Source of the DNA: Legionella worsleiensis
GTDB taxonomy: Bacteria > Pseudomonadota > Gammaproteobacteria > Legionellales > Legionellaceae
Length of the DNA stretch: 64,000 nucleotides
Reading direction: 5' to 3'
NCBI RefSeq assembly: GCF_001467535.1
Contig: NZ_LNZC01000011.1
Coordinates: 34,854 to 98,853 of the forward strand
Part shown: one piece after another, positions 1 through 9,692 of the stretch
Numbering within the stretch: the first letter of the stretch is position 1
How the letters are laid out: each line of letters opens with the position of its first letter
The notes under the pieces: model-generated
What the model saw: the letters and a program-made list of their open reading frames with translations, nothing else
Told to the model about the DNA's origin: nothing
Database searches by the model: none
Made by a program: the position numbers and the translations under genes

Positions 1-3000
1 TTGATAGAGCATGTAAGGCAGAATGGGAAGCAATCAAACCAAACAGAAATTTTACCAACCATCAATTATCAATCAGTACAACGGCATTGGAGAAGCTATT
101 AAACGCTAAAGGTCATATTCGTTCAGCTCTTTATACTCTTGATCTTGATGCTTTGCCATTAGGCTTTTTTATTGATAAAAATACTGAAGGGAATATTTTT
201 GTTCTTAAATACAATGAAAAATATCGATTGCATCAGTTAGCAACATTACGTGATGCAGCATTAAGACTGGATGTAAATAATCCGGCTTCAGACTTTCATC
301 TGGATTCAACAAAACGTGCTTGCACTGTCACCAAAAATGAGTTACTGAACACACTTAGTGAACGACATATTGAACTGAAACCAAGGCATCTGGATTTTCT
401 TAATAAATTGGATAACGAAACACACCGCGTTACATTTAAAGGAGCCGAAGGAGACACACCGTTAATTGAGACAAAGGCATATGCCTTTAGGGCATTGAAG
501 ATAATGGCAGAGACTATTTATCCTCTGACAACTCAACAGACATCACACAAAGACTGCGATCCTTTTTTGTGTGAATTTATAGATATTTTAGATAGTTTTT
601 CAAAAATTGATACGTCACAATTAACTGGAATTTTAAGAATTCATGATTATGAACATTCTTCAACAACAGTTTATTTGAACAACTTTATACTCAATTATCT
701 AAAAGGTATAACTAATGGTAAAGAATTTTATGCTGAAGAAATACGTGATGCCTTAAAGCGTTATGCAACATTTAATCGCAATGAATTTATGTGGCTGATG
801 GAAATTGAATCTGCAACAAGAAAATATAATCTGAATTTTTCTGAAACGAGCAAAGGCTTACTTTATTTTTTTGATTTCTTTGAGGGTTTAGGTATTCCTG
901 TTCCTGCTCGAAGCACTAGCCTCAGTGGTTATTCTCCACTTGGTGGGTTTATAGAGCTAAAACATATCCTGGACTGTATTAGCTTGGCAGGTCATGGCAA
1001 AAATATTCTCGCAAAACAGTTTCAGGCTGAATACGCAGTCAATATTCCTAAAAATTATGCCCTGGCAAAAAGCGCTTTAAGAGCAGGATATGCTTTTGTC
1101 CACGAATCAATGTTATTTGGTATTGCGAATGGCTTAACAGACTTTGATTTTGATCATCAATCGTTTGATTTACATCAGGTAACTCGGGAGGAGTTTGAGC
1201 GATTACACTATGGCGCCGCTTCAATGAAAGGAGTAACTGATGGTGTTTATTTTCGAGCAATGTATCTACGATTTATTTCTTTCAACGTAGATCCTCGCTA
1301 TTTTAAAGAAGCAATTAATACATGGGAGCGTATAACCGGTACGACTTTAACCGCTTTTTCAGGTTCAAGTACCAATGGAATAAATGATCTTGAGACGTTA
1401 AATAGCGCATTACAGAATCATTGGAAGGAGCTTCAACACTATGGATTAGCGCTGCCCTCTGTAATGGCTGCAAATAAAAAACAAGATGCTGTAAAAACTG
1501 CCAGCGATGTTCCTGAAGCATTCATAAATGTGAAAGAAGCGTTACTCCATGCAGAAAAAGAATATCTTTCAGAGAACGTTGACTCCCTACTAGAAAAAAT
1601 AAAGCTCCCAGTGATGTTGGAGGATACAATAAAGCAGTCAATTTACCAGATAAATAAACTGACCAAACACTATGCAGAGATGTCTGAGAGCGACTTGCAA
1701 GACAGATTAAAGTCAGCGAAACAATGGTCTCTTGAAGAACGGATTGCATGCCTGCGAGAAACTCATTGCAGGCTCACCTGTTCTCAATCCTCAGCAAACC
1801 CACCAAAAGGAGAGTGGTTGCGTCTGGAACAATTAGTTTCAGTATTAATAGCTATGAAGGAAAAATGTCTTCTGCAGATAGATACTGGAGAAGGTAAAAC
1901 TTTTATTTTGCAATTAATCGCACTGCTTAAAGCATTGGATAATAAAAAAGTAAATGTGATAACCCATAATGAATCCCTTGCTTTAGACGCTGGCGATAAA
2001 ATTAAAAAACTGGCGTACTTTTTAGGATTGAAAACAGCAAAGAAAAACGACTCTACCGCATCAATCATTAATGCAGATATTCTCTACACAGATATATCTT
2101 CTGCAGTAATCAATGATTTATTAGCAAAACATTGTTCTGATAATCAGTTACTACCAGGTCATAGGAAAGCTGATGTAGCTGTTATTGATGAAGTTGATAA
2201 TGTCGTCATCGATATTCATGCAAACACAACCATGCAGATTTCTCAGGGAAGCGAAGAAGCCAGTGAAGATTTGGCGTTTTTTTTAAAGCGCTTGAATTCT
2301 ATTGTAAGAACAGAGCTACCCAAGCGACAGGATTTACCGAAAAGGAATGAGCAACGAGACTTTATAAGACAAAGATTAAATGAAGAACTAAGTGATAATC
2401 TGTTTTATAGAGATCAATGTGGTGATGATTGCGAACTGGATCAATTCATTCGTGCCGCAATTTCTGCTGCAACATTGACACGCGATATAGATTATGTGGT
2501 GGAAGATGATCCTTTAGTTATAAATGAAGTGTCTATTTTACGTAAAGTAGTTCACATCATGCACAAAGACACTACGGGTCGAGCAGATAAACTGTCTCAA
2601 TGGGGGGAATATATTCATCAATGTGTTGCTGCTCATGAGAATGAACATAACAATCCATCGGTAGTAATTCCTGGTATTTCAAATATATTGGCAGAAGGTG
2701 ATGTATTGACCTATTTAAATGAATGCTATACCTCTCGAATTGGTGTTACTGCAACCATGGGAAATCAACGCATTAGAAATAAAATAGAAGAAAGCATCAA
2801 GACTAATCTTATCGTAGAAATTCCAAGAGCAATAAGACCTCTTGGGACTGAGGCGAATTGGCCTCTTAAAGAGGGAAAACCTGTATATAACAGACTATAT
2901 AGATTTCCTCCAATGTATAAAAATTCCAAATCAACTCATTATGAAACTTTATTGGAAGTAATAACAAAAATTCAAGAGAACAATCAGTCCTGTATTATTT

Positions 3001-3491
3001 TTTGGAATACAATTGCTGAGTGTGATGACTTTTTTGCGTACCTAAAACAAAAAGGGATTAGCACACAAATGATTCAAATTTTGGATGACACCCATGATAC
3101 AGAAAAAGCCTTAACTACCCAGGCCTTTCGCCCTTCTGAAGCTACAGTGATTGCACGAGCCAACGAATCCAGAATGATCACACTCACGACAGCAGCAGGA
3201 AGTCGAGGTACCGATTTTGATAACATCAACATTGGCATTCTTGCCAAACCTAATCTTGGGCGTGTTACCTTGCAAAAATCGGGACGTATCGCACGAAATG
3301 GACAATTTGGACAAGTATATGAAATATATTATAAATACGATCTTAATAGGTCAGGTATAAATAATAAATCCGAGCGGCAAGAAAGCAATAAAGAGAACTG
3401 CCTCGTTTTACATCGTTCACGTATTTTTACGCATGAAGTACTTCAGGAAGAGCATACGTTAAGAGCCATAGAACACCGAAAACCCAAATAA
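1..3491 (+). CDS. SecA-like ATPase domain protein, 5'-truncated by window edge
   Basis: The reading frame is open from base 3 to the TAA at 3489-3491, so the gene begins outside the window; the TTG at 87 is not a convincing start. The C-terminal half resembles the SecA motor: a Walker A-type DTGEGKT (about base 1880), a Walker B-type VIDEVDN (about 2185; SecA has DEVDS), and a late segment with SRGTDF and QKSGRIARNGQFGQ (3200-3310) matching SecA motifs V and VI. The first 550 residues or so are unlike SecA and have no recognised domain. A housekeeping SecA would be about 900 residues and have a zinc-binding tail; neither fits here. It is probably an accessory protein, perhaps a Dot/Icm substrate (inference). 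The ATPase similarity is seen directly; substrate and role are unknown. Confidence 0.8.
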   Translation, partial: DRACKAEWEAIKPNRNFTNHQLSISTTALEKLLNAKGHIRSALYTLDLDALPLGFFIDKNTEGNIFVLKYNEKYRLHQLATLRDAALRLDVNNPASDFHLDSTKRACTVTKNELLNTLSERHIELKPRHLDFLNKLDNETHRVTFKGAEGDTPLIETKAYAFRALKIMAETIYPLTTQQTSHKDCDPFLCEFIDILDSFSKIDTSQLTGILRIHDYEHSSTTVYLNNFILNYLKGITNGKEFYAEEIRDALKRYATFNRNEFMWLMEIESATRKYNLNFSETSKGLLYFFDFFEGLGIPVPARSTSLSGYSPLGGFIELKHILDCISLAGHGKNILAKQFQAEYAVNIPKNYALAKSALRAGYAFVHESMLFGIANGLTDFDFDHQSFDLHQVTREEFERLHYGAASMKGVTDGVYFRAMYLRFISFNVDPRYFKEAINTWERITGTTLTAFSGSSTNGINDLETLNSALQNHWKELQHYGLALPSVMAANKKQDAVKTASDVPEAFINVKEALLHAEKEYLSENVDSLLEKIKLPVMLEDTIKQSIYQINKLTKHYAEMSESDLQDRLKSAKQWSLEERIACLRETHCRLTCSQSSANPPKGEWLRLEQLVSVLIAMKEKCLLQIDTGEGKTFILQLIALLKALDNKKVNVITHNESLALDAGDKIKKLAYFLGLKTAKKNDSTASIINADILYTDISSAVINDLLAKHCSDNQLLPGHRKADVAVIDEVDNVVIDIHANTTMQISQGSEEASEDLAFFLKRLNSIVRTELPKRQDLPKRNEQRDFIRQRLNEELSDNLFYRDQCGDDCELDQFIRAAISAATLTRDIDYVVEDDPLVINEVSILRKVVHIMHKDTTGRADKLSQWGEYIHQCVAAHENEHNNPSVVIPGISNILAEGDVLTYLNECYTSRIGVTATMGNQRIRNKIEESIKTNLIVEIPRAIRPLGTEANWPLKEGKPVYNRLYRFPPMYKNSKSTHYETLLEVITKIQENNQSCIIFWNTIAECDDFFAYLKQKGISTQMIQILDDTHDTEKALTTQAFRPSEATVIARANESRMITLTTAAGSRGTDFDNINIGILAKPNLGRVTLQKSGRIARNGQFGQVYEIYYKYDLNRSGINNKSERQESNKENCLVLHRSRIFTHEVLQEEHTLRAIEHRKPK

Positions 3492-3553
3492 TGTTTGAGT
3501 GATTATGAAGAGAAGCCATATTAATGAGTATCTGACACAGTCGATTCTGTATT

Positions 3554-3582
3554 AGGAGAAGTCCTGATGCAGGACTTCTCCT
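3554..3582. terminator. Perfect hairpin downstream of the SecA-like gene
   Basis: A 13-bp perfect inverted repeat (AGGAGAAGTCCTG and its complement) is separated by a 3-base centre (ATG). It lies 60 bases after the SecA-like stop codon and before the convergent small secreted gene. It could act as a bidirectional terminator. No clear T-run follows on either strand, so the function is uncertain. Confidence 0.4.
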
Positions 3583-3733
3583 GCACCAGTTAATTGCTTT
3601 TACCTGTCTTTTATATCAATCTTATTTCCCTATAAACGGAAGGATTTTTTTAACGAACTAGAACGTACTCGGCACCGAACTTCCTTTCAATACTTGGAGT
3701 AATGAATAACTTCCTGTATTGAATTTAGGTTAC

Positions 3734-4078
3734 TTAGTCGCAGCTTTGGGTTTGAGTACAATTTCCATAAGAATCACATTGTTGGGTTGATTGGCAATTG
3801 TAGTCCCCGTCGTCATCCGAGTTATTAATAATATAGGCTGGGGCATCATAGCCTGGTGCGACATAAACTGGAGCAACCCAGCCATTGCCTGGTCGATAAT
3901 TTCCCACTCCTATGTCATTATTGTGGTAATAGTAATCAGGGTGGTTGAATCCGCCAACACCGACATTAGGATGAAATCCACCACCAAAACGATCGCCAAA
4001 GCTCATCATGGATGCAAGTAAACCTATGGTAAATAATAAGACTCTGGAAACAGGGTATCTGCATTTGGATGAATTCAT
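3734..4078 (-). CDS. Small secreted Gly/Tyr/Asn-rich hypothetical protein
   Basis: This 114-residue protein starts with a basic N-terminus and a hydrophobic segment (residues about 12-26, VLLFTIGLLASMMSFG) that looks like a signal peptide. The mature part is low-complexity, rich in Gly, Tyr, Asn and Pro, and ends in an Asp-rich stretch with four cysteines (CQSTQQCDSYGNC...C) that could form disulfides in the periplasm or outside the cell. A good AAGGAGA-type ribosome site precedes the ATG. It is a single gene with 190 bases of non-coding DNA on its upstream side. I do not recognise a family; similar small secreted orphans are common in Legionella. Confidence 0.65.
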   Translation of the reverse strand: MNSSKCRYPVSRVLLFTIGLLASMMSFGDRFGGGFHPNVGVGGFNHPDYYYHNNDIGVGNYRPGNGWVAPVYVAPGYDAPAYIINNSDDDGDYNCQSTQQCDSYGNCTQTQSCD

Positions 4079-4268
4079 AATCTTCTCCTTAAAGAGGACT
4101 CACTCCATTTACTACCATCAACTGTCTCAAAGTATAGCTCTTTTATGAAACAAAATGTTTTTTAATGATAAAAAAATAGTTCATCATGTTCTTGGTTTGA
4201 TGAACGAGTTTTCAGCGTTTCAACACAAAGTCATTCTAAACAATAACAAACCTGGTGGTTTGGAACTA

Positions 4269-5693
4269 TTAGAAAAACGATAAAAATTTAACCAGTTTTT
4301 TTACTTTTCTGGAGAATAATTTGGGGGTGTAGAATTGGCTTGCTACCCGTTTGCTGAGTTCACTTAGGGTGGGATAAGCAACTATAGTATCTGTAAAGGT
4401 TCTCAATGTTTTCCCTTCTCTGATGGCAATAACCCAGGGAAGTAATAATTCTCCGGCTTGTTGCCCTACTATAGTTACACCCAGAATATGCCCTTTGGGT
4501 GTTACGATAACTTTGATAAATCCTTTAGTTTGTTGCATGGTCTGAGCTCTGTCGTTGCATGAGTAGTCTGCTTTCAATACTTCGTAGTTTATGCCCAGAG
4601 CAGAGCACACGGATTCGCTTTTACCAGCATAAGCTAATTCGGGAGTGGTATAGGTTACCCATGGGATGGCGTTATCCTTGATCTTGACCGGAAGTTTAAA
4701 GGCAATATTTTGCAGTACTATGCCCGCATGATAGTTAGCAATGTGCGTGAATTGGAACATTCCTGTTACATCACCTATGGCAAATATTTTTTTATTACTG
4801 GTTCTAAGCCTTTTGTCGACCAATATTCCTTTAGGATTAAATTGTATTCCCGCACATTCACAGTTCAACTGCTCAATATTTGGCTTTCTGCCGGTTGCTA
4901 CAAGCAGATGAGTCCCTGAGATAACGAGTGCATCCGTATTTTTGTTGCATTGAATGCTTATTTGATTCGGTTCATTGCAATCAATACGCAAAATATCTGT
5001 TTGTTCGTAAAAAGTAACCCCGAGTTGCATCAGCGACAGGCGTACTTGATCCACTGCGTCAGGATCGTCATGATTTAAAATGCGATCTCTTTCTATCAGG
5101 GTAACTTGTGAACCCAGCATGGCAAAGGCCTGGGCTAATTCACAACCAATTGGCCCACCGCCTATTATTAATAATTGTTTGGGTAAATGGTCTAAATTAA
5201 AAACAGTCTCATTGGTAAGGTAATGAACAGTATGCAGGCCTGGTAAAGGGGGGATGGCTGCTGACGAACCCGTAGCAATAACAAAGCGTTTTGCTTTGAT
5301 TTCGGTAGAACCTGCTTTTACAGTTTGGCCATCAATGAAGGAGGCATTAGCATGAATGACTTTAACCCCCATTCCTTCAAATCGTTGGCTTGAATCATGA
5401 ACCGCTATTGTGGCAATAACCTGTTTTACATGGCGCATTACCTGAGCAAAATCGACAGGTTTTTGCGGTGTACTGATTCCCAGAACGTCATTATGATAAG
5501 TGTGCCAATGTGCTTTTGCAGCGGCTAAAAGAGACTTTGAGGGCACACATCCATAATTTAAGCAGTCTCCGCCCATTTCTCCTTGCTCAATTAAAACAAC
5601 TTTGAGACCCAACTGTGCAGCCCCTGCTGCTAAACTTAAGCCTCCTGCTCCTGCACCGATAATTGCCAAATCACAGTTAATTTTTTTGTTCAT
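4269..5693 (-). CDS. FAD-dependent pyridine nucleotide-disulfide oxidoreductase (lipoamide dehydrogenase/mercuric reductase-like)
   Basis: This 474-residue flavoprotein has the FAD dinucleotide motif GAGAGG near residue 13, the redox-active disulfide GGDCLNYGCVPSK near residue 42, an NAD(P)-binding IGGGPIGCE near residue 177, a second FAD contact AIGDVTG near residue 307, and a C-terminal dimerisation domain. It belongs to the class-I disulfide reductase family. There is no N-terminal heavy-metal domain and no C-terminal Cys pair, so it is not a true MerA; it is also far from 2-oxoacid dehydrogenase genes, so it is probably not the housekeeping Lpd. It overlaps the 3' end of the TVP38-like gene by 17 bases. 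In other bacteria these two activities occur as neighbours or fusions, which supports a shared but undefined role. Confidence 0.85.
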   Translation of the reverse strand: MNKKINCDLAIIGAGAGGLSLAAGAAQLGLKVVLIEQGEMGGDCLNYGCVPSKSLLAAAKAHWHTYHNDVLGISTPQKPVDFAQVMRHVKQVIATIAVHDSSQRFEGMGVKVIHANASFIDGQTVKAGSTEIKAKRFVIATGSSAAIPPLPGLHTVHYLTNETVFNLDHLPKQLLIIGGGPIGCELAQAFAMLGSQVTLIERDRILNHDDPDAVDQVRLSLMQLGVTFYEQTDILRIDCNEPNQISIQCNKNTDALVISGTHLLVATGRKPNIEQLNCECAGIQFNPKGILVDKRLRTSNKKIFAIGDVTGMFQFTHIANYHAGIVLQNIAFKLPVKIKDNAIPWVTYTTPELAYAGKSESVCSALGINYEVLKADYSCNDRAQTMQQTKGFIKVIVTPKGHILGVTIVGQQAGELLLPWVIAIREGKTLRTFTDTIVAYPTLSELSKRVASQFYTPKLFSRKVKKLVKFLSFF

Positions 5694-6390
5694 GAGAGCC
5701 TTTAAATTTTTTATAGAATACAGGCATTAGCGACAGAAACGCCAAAGCCAGAAGAGGCAGGAATAATTCTGGAGAAAAAATAACCGCTAAATCGGGTGGC
5801 TGCCCCTGCTCAAAAAGATGATTCAGACTGTTTCCGACCGAAGCATAAATCATCGATCCTGGAATTATTCCCAAAAATGTTGCCAGGATAAATGTTCGGG
5901 CTTTTACGCCAAGTAATGCGGGTACAATGTTTACCGCCCAGAATGGAAATATGGGCATCAAGCGTAAGACAAGTAAATAGGAGAACGCATTATGGTGAAA
6001 TCCATGGCGCATTTTAGTGACCCATCCGGAAGTCCTTTGCGCAACCCAGTCACTAAACGCATATTTCACTATTGAAAATATGAGTATGGAACCCAGAGTT
6101 GCACTGAGGACTACAAAAAATGTTCCCCAGAATATGCCAAATAAAAGTCCGCCAGTTAAGGTCAGGATCAATGCTCCCGGAAAGGAAGCGGCAACACAAA
6201 CAATATAAGTTATCATAAACAGAGCTACCGCAAGAGGGTAGTGATTATGAGTCCATAAAATGAGCTGTTGATGATGCAGATGCAGGGATGAAAAGGTTAA
6301 ATACTGATTGACTTTGAAAAAATAGAGAAGAAAAAAAATCAGTAATGCAAGCAATACAGGCCAAATTTTTCTTAAGACACTCAAGGTCAT
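5677..6390 (-). CDS. TVP38/TMEM64 family (VTT domain) inner-membrane protein
   Basis: This 237-residue protein has about six hydrophobic segments. The central region, with the FPGALILTLTGGLLFG stretch followed by an LRLMPIFPFWAVNIVPALLGV segment and a GIIPGSMIYASVG segment, is characteristic of the VTT (SNARE-associated, DedA-like) domain, thought to scramble or transport lipids. It is the first gene of a two-gene minus-strand operon and its last codons overlap the start of the flavoprotein gene, so the two are probably translationally coupled. It is divergent from uppS, with 152 bases between. The family assignment is firm; the substrate is unknown. Confidence 0.85.
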   Translation of the reverse strand: MTLSVLRKIWPVLLALLIFFLLYFFKVNQYLTFSSLHLHHQQLILWTHNHYPLAVALFMITYIVCVAASFPGALILTLTGGLLFGIFWGTFFVVLSATLGSILIFSIVKYAFSDWVAQRTSGWVTKMRHGFHHNAFSYLLVLRLMPIFPFWAVNIVPALLGVKARTFILATFLGIIPGSMIYASVGNSLNHLFEQGQPPDLAVIFSPELFLPLLALAFLSLMPVFYKKFKGSHEQKN

Positions 6391-6542
6391 TAGTTAGTTC
6401 TCCCTGATAATGAATCATGATGACTCGTGATTGCTCGTTGAATAAACAGGCAGATCATACCCAACGATAATGAAGATTTTAAGCGACAAGATCAATTGAT
6501 TTCTCGCTAGCTCTTAAAATTTTATTGCAAAGAGGTTAGACT

Positions 6543-7286
6543 ATGTGCCATTTTGCATGGGGAAGAGTAGTTTTGGATTCTAAAATACCGCAGCACATTG
6601 CCATAGTGATGGATGGCAACGGTCGGTGGGCTGAAAATCGAGGTTTAGCTCGTATAGAAGGGCATAAAGCAGGAGTTGAGACTGTTAAGGCCATGATCCG
6701 TTCCTGTCTCGAAAAAAAAATTGCCTGTCTTAGTTTGTTCGCATTCAGTTCTGAAAATTGGTCCAGGCCCAGTGCTGAAGTCAATTTCCTTATGGAATTA
6801 TTTGTTGAGGCATTAAGAAAAGAACTGCCCGAATTAAATCATCATAAAATCCGTATTCGCTTCACTGGAAATCGAAATCCTTTGTCTGTTGTTTTGCAAA
6901 AAGAAATGGAGGAAGCCGAATTCTTAACCAGAAACAATGATCAATTAATTTTGAATGTGGTGGTTAATTACGGTGGAAAATGGGATATAGTTACGGCGGC
7001 TAAAAAAATGTATGAGGCTGTCAATCAGGGAAAAATAACTCTGGATAGTCTTAGTGAATCTGATTTTGCTCAATTTCTGGATACGGATGGGTTGCCAGAA
7101 CCTGATCTTTTTATTCGTACCAGTGGCGAGCTACGAATTAGTAATTTTTTTCTTTGGCAGTTAGCTTATACCGAGCTTTATTTCACCGAAGTGCATTGGC
7201 CTGATTTTGATAATAAAGAGTTTGAGTTGGCTTTGGCTTCGTTTGGCAAGCGCAAGAGGCGGTTTGGCCAGATAGAGACAGTTTAA
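6543..7286 (+). CDS. uppS: Undecaprenyl diphosphate synthase (cis-prenyltransferase)
   Basis: It condenses isopentenyl diphosphate onto farnesyl diphosphate to make the C55 carrier for peptidoglycan and O-antigen. The 247-residue protein has the signature [12 protein letters not shown] (residues about 20-31, catalytic Asp), the [13 protein letters not shown] motif near 65, the [12 protein letters not shown] segment, and the C-terminal [28 protein letters not shown] block that binds diphosphate. The ATG at 6543 follows an AGAGGTTAG ribosome site. It opens the uppS-cdsA-rseP-bamA-skp-lpxD-fabZ-lpxA run found in many gammaproteobacteria. In E. coli frr and dxr lie upstream of uppS; here a divergent TVP38-like gene does. 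Confidence 0.97.
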   Translation: MCHFAWGRVVLDSKIPQHIAIVMDGNGRWAENRGLARIEGHKAGVETVKAMIRSCLEKKIACLSLFAFSSENWSRPSAEVNFLMELFVEALRKELPELNHHKIRIRFTGNRNPLSVVLQKEMEEAEFLTRNNDQLILNVVVNYGGKWDIVTAAKKMYEAVNQGKITLDSLSESDFAQFLDTDGLPEPDLFIRTSGELRISNFFLWQLAYTELYFTEVHWPDFDNKEFELALASFGKRKRRFGQIETV

Positions 7287-7300
7287 TTAAGGGTATCCCT

Positions 7301-8098
7301 ATGTTTATGCAACGTTTAATCACATCATTAATACTCGTACCCTTGGTTCTGATGACCCTTTTTTATGCGCCCGCATGGGCTTTATTGGGGGTGATTTTGC
7401 TGGTTTATATTGCGGCATGGAACGAAAGCATGCGACTGATTCCGATAAATCAGCTGGTTTTCCAGTTAGGCTATCTGGCACTCATGCTGTTGGCTTTGTG
7501 GTTTTGTGGTTATGTGTTTTCCTATTGGTTGACTATTGGTCTGGTATTTTGGTTGTTTAACTGCATTGCAATACTAGGATTTCCTCATTCTCAACGCTAT
7601 TGGGGATATGCTGTTGTTGTCGGATGCGTTCTTTTAGTTCTTTTGCCGCTGTTTATCCAAAGCCTGATTCATGTCTATGAGCTGCCTCAAGGAAAGGGAC
7701 TGGTTGTGTATTTGCTTTTTTTAATCTGGGCTTCTGATGTTGGTGCTTATCTGGCTGGAAAACAATGGGGAAAACACAAATTAATTCCTCAGGTTAGTCC
7801 CGGTAAATCCTGGGAAGGTCTGGCCGGTGGTTATTTACTTTCTTTGCTTGTGGCCGGGGCTGGTTTTTATTATTTTGTTCCCTATTCTTTTGCTGTCTGG
7901 TTTGGCTTGGCACTATTTACGGTGACCATTTCTGTTTTTGGTGATTTATTCATCAGTATTTTAAAAAGGCGTTGTCACTTAAAAGATACCGGAGCCCTTA
8001 TTCCAGGACATGGGGGTATTTTGGATCGTCTGGATAGTTTGATTGCAGCCTTGCCCGTGTTTTACTTTGGTTTGACTTTTATTCCTTTGGGAATTTAG
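7301..8098 (+). CDS. cdsA: Phosphatidate cytidylyltransferase (CDP-diglyceride synthase)
   Basis: It makes CDP-diacylglycerol from phosphatidic acid and CTP in the inner membrane. The 265-residue protein has about eight hydrophobic segments. The C-terminal signature is clear: WASDVGAYLAGKQWGKHKL, SPGKSWEGLAGG, VFGDLFISILKRRCHLKDTGALIPGHGGILDRLDSL, which includes the metal-binding acidic residues. It starts 14 bases after uppS, with a weak ribosome site (AAGGG), and rseP follows after 32 bases, so it is almost certainly co-transcribed. Confidence 0.96.
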   Translation: MFMQRLITSLILVPLVLMTLFYAPAWALLGVILLVYIAAWNESMRLIPINQLVFQLGYLALMLLALWFCGYVFSYWLTIGLVFWLFNCIAILGFPHSQRYWGYAVVVGCVLLVLLPLFIQSLIHVYELPQGKGLVVYLLFLIWASDVGAYLAGKQWGKHKLIPQVSPGKSWEGLAGGYLLSLLVAGAGFYYFVPYSFAVWFGLALFTVTISVFGDLFISILKRRCHLKDTGALIPGHGGILDRLDSLIAALPVFYFGLTFIPLGI

Positions 8099-8130
8099 TT
8101 TTCGGATTTGAGCACTTTTGGGATAGCGCC

Positions 8131-9483
8131 ATGCTTTTAACTCTGTTGTATTTTTTACTGGCTTTATTGCTACTGGTTACCGTACATGAGTACGGTCATT
8201 TTCAGGTGGCTCGGTGGTGTGGAGTCAAAGTATTACGATTTTCATTTGGTTTTGGAAAGGTACTTGCCAAATGGCAGGATAAAAAAGGGACTGAGTACGC
8301 TTGGTCGCTGTTTCCGCTAGGCGGTTATGTCAAAATGCTTGATGAAACTGAGGGCGAAGTTGCGGAGCAAGACAAGCCTTACGCATTTAACAACAAATCG
8401 GTTTGGGTGCGAATTGCGATTGTTCTGGCAGGTCCTTTGTTTAACTTTATTTTTGCTTTTGTCGCATTATGGTTGGTTTTGGTTATAGGGATGCATTCAT
8501 TGGCACCTATGATTGAATCGGTGAAACCGGGCAGTCTTGCTGCTCAGGCGGGCTTGGGTCCTAAACAGGAAATCATAGCGCTTAATGATAAAGCGATAAA
8601 CAGTTGGCGAGATTTTCAATACGCCATGATGCCGCTCATTGGTTCACATGACACAGTTAAAATTACAGTAAAGTCAGAAGTGGATGGTCGTCAAAGTCAG
8701 ATTCGCTTGCCTTTGACTGACTGGAAGTTGGATGACAAAGCTCCAGATGCATTAGACAGTCTTGGCATAGAGCCCTTTATACCGACCATTCCCCCAGTAG
8801 TTGGCGAAGTTGTACCTGATTCTCCGGCAGCAAAAGCTGGATTAATGGTTGGTGATTACATTATCAGTGTTGACGGCAAGCCGTTAAAAGATTGGATCTT
8901 TTTGGTAGACTATGTCAAAGAACGACCTGATACCCGGTTAATAGTGCAAGTAAAAAGAAACAATGCAGAGCAGCGCATTGATATCCTTACCGGAAGTCAA
9001 AAAAATAAAGACAAAACAGAGGGATTTATTGGCGTTCGATCGCAAAAAGTAGATTGGCCGGAACATTGGCTTCGTCTGGAAAGGGAAGGGCCAATTTCTG
9101 CTTTGGGTACGGCATTTAATCAAACCATAGAGCTGACTGGAACCACATTTATCTTGATGGGACGCTTGGTTACTGGCCGTTTGGCATTAAACAGCATCAG
9201 TGGTCCAGTGGGTATTGCTCAGGGTGCTGGAAATTCAGGACGAAGCGGTTTGACATCGTATTTATTTTTTCTTGCTTTGGTCAGTATTAGTTTGGGTGCT
9301 TTAAATTTACTACCCGTACCCATGCTCGATGGCGGCCATTTATTGTATTATGCCTTGGAAATTGTCAGACGTAAGCCTCTTTCTGATCAAGTGAAGACTG
9401 CCGGAGCTTATTTGGGGCTGATTTTATTGGTGGCTTTAATGTGTGTTGCACTAACTAATGATATATCACGATTAACGGGGTAG
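8131..9483 (+). CDS. rseP: RIP metalloprotease RseP (site-2 protease)
   Basis: This intramembrane zinc protease cleaves the anti-sigma factor RseA and clears signal-peptide remnants. The 450-residue protein has the zinc motif HEYGH at residues 19-23 in the first membrane helix, two tandem PDZ domains (about 115-190 and 215-300) with the carboxylate-binding loops PGSLAAQAGL and PDSPAAKAGL, and the third zinc-ligand segment NLLPVPMLDGGHL near residue 392, followed by a last membrane helix. Its place between cdsA and bamA matches E. coli. About 210 bases separate it from the preferred bamA start. Confidence 0.96.
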   Translation: MLLTLLYFLLALLLLVTVHEYGHFQVARWCGVKVLRFSFGFGKVLAKWQDKKGTEYAWSLFPLGGYVKMLDETEGEVAEQDKPYAFNNKSVWVRIAIVLAGPLFNFIFAFVALWLVLVIGMHSLAPMIESVKPGSLAAQAGLGPKQEIIALNDKAINSWRDFQYAMMPLIGSHDTVKITVKSEVDGRQSQIRLPLTDWKLDDKAPDALDSLGIEPFIPTIPPVVGEVVPDSPAAKAGLMVGDYIISVDGKPLKDWIFLVDYVKERPDTRLIVQVKRNNAEQRIDILTGSQKNKDKTEGFIGVRSQKVDWPEHWLRLEREGPISALGTAFNQTIELTGTTFILMGRLVTGRLALNSISGPVGIAQGAGNSGRSGLTSYLFFLALVSISLGALNLLPVPMLDGGHLLYYALEIVRRKPLSDQVKTAGAYLGLILLVALMCVALTNDISRLTG

Positions 9484-9692
9484 GATTTTTTATTCTTTTC
9501 ATGTGGTTTTAATGCATATTTTAGTAGGATGTTGGGGATCGCGGGTTCCGGAAGAGGTTTAATAAAAACAGGGTAATAGAGTGAAGAAACTTGACAGTAG
9601 TTTCTACTTCCTATAAAACGGTTTCAATTTTTGGCGTGACTGAACTGTCTTTTATTTTCAGAAGATCGCGTAGTACTGGACGTAAAAAAATA

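Noticed and set aside
4269..5693. Mercuric reductase (merA)
   Set aside because: No N-terminal metal-binding domain, no C-terminal vicinal cysteines and no mer genes nearby.
9591..9692. N-terminal extension of BamA
   Set aside because: Starting at 9591 would put 34 residues before a normal signal peptide; the ATG at 9693 gives the expected secreted precursor.
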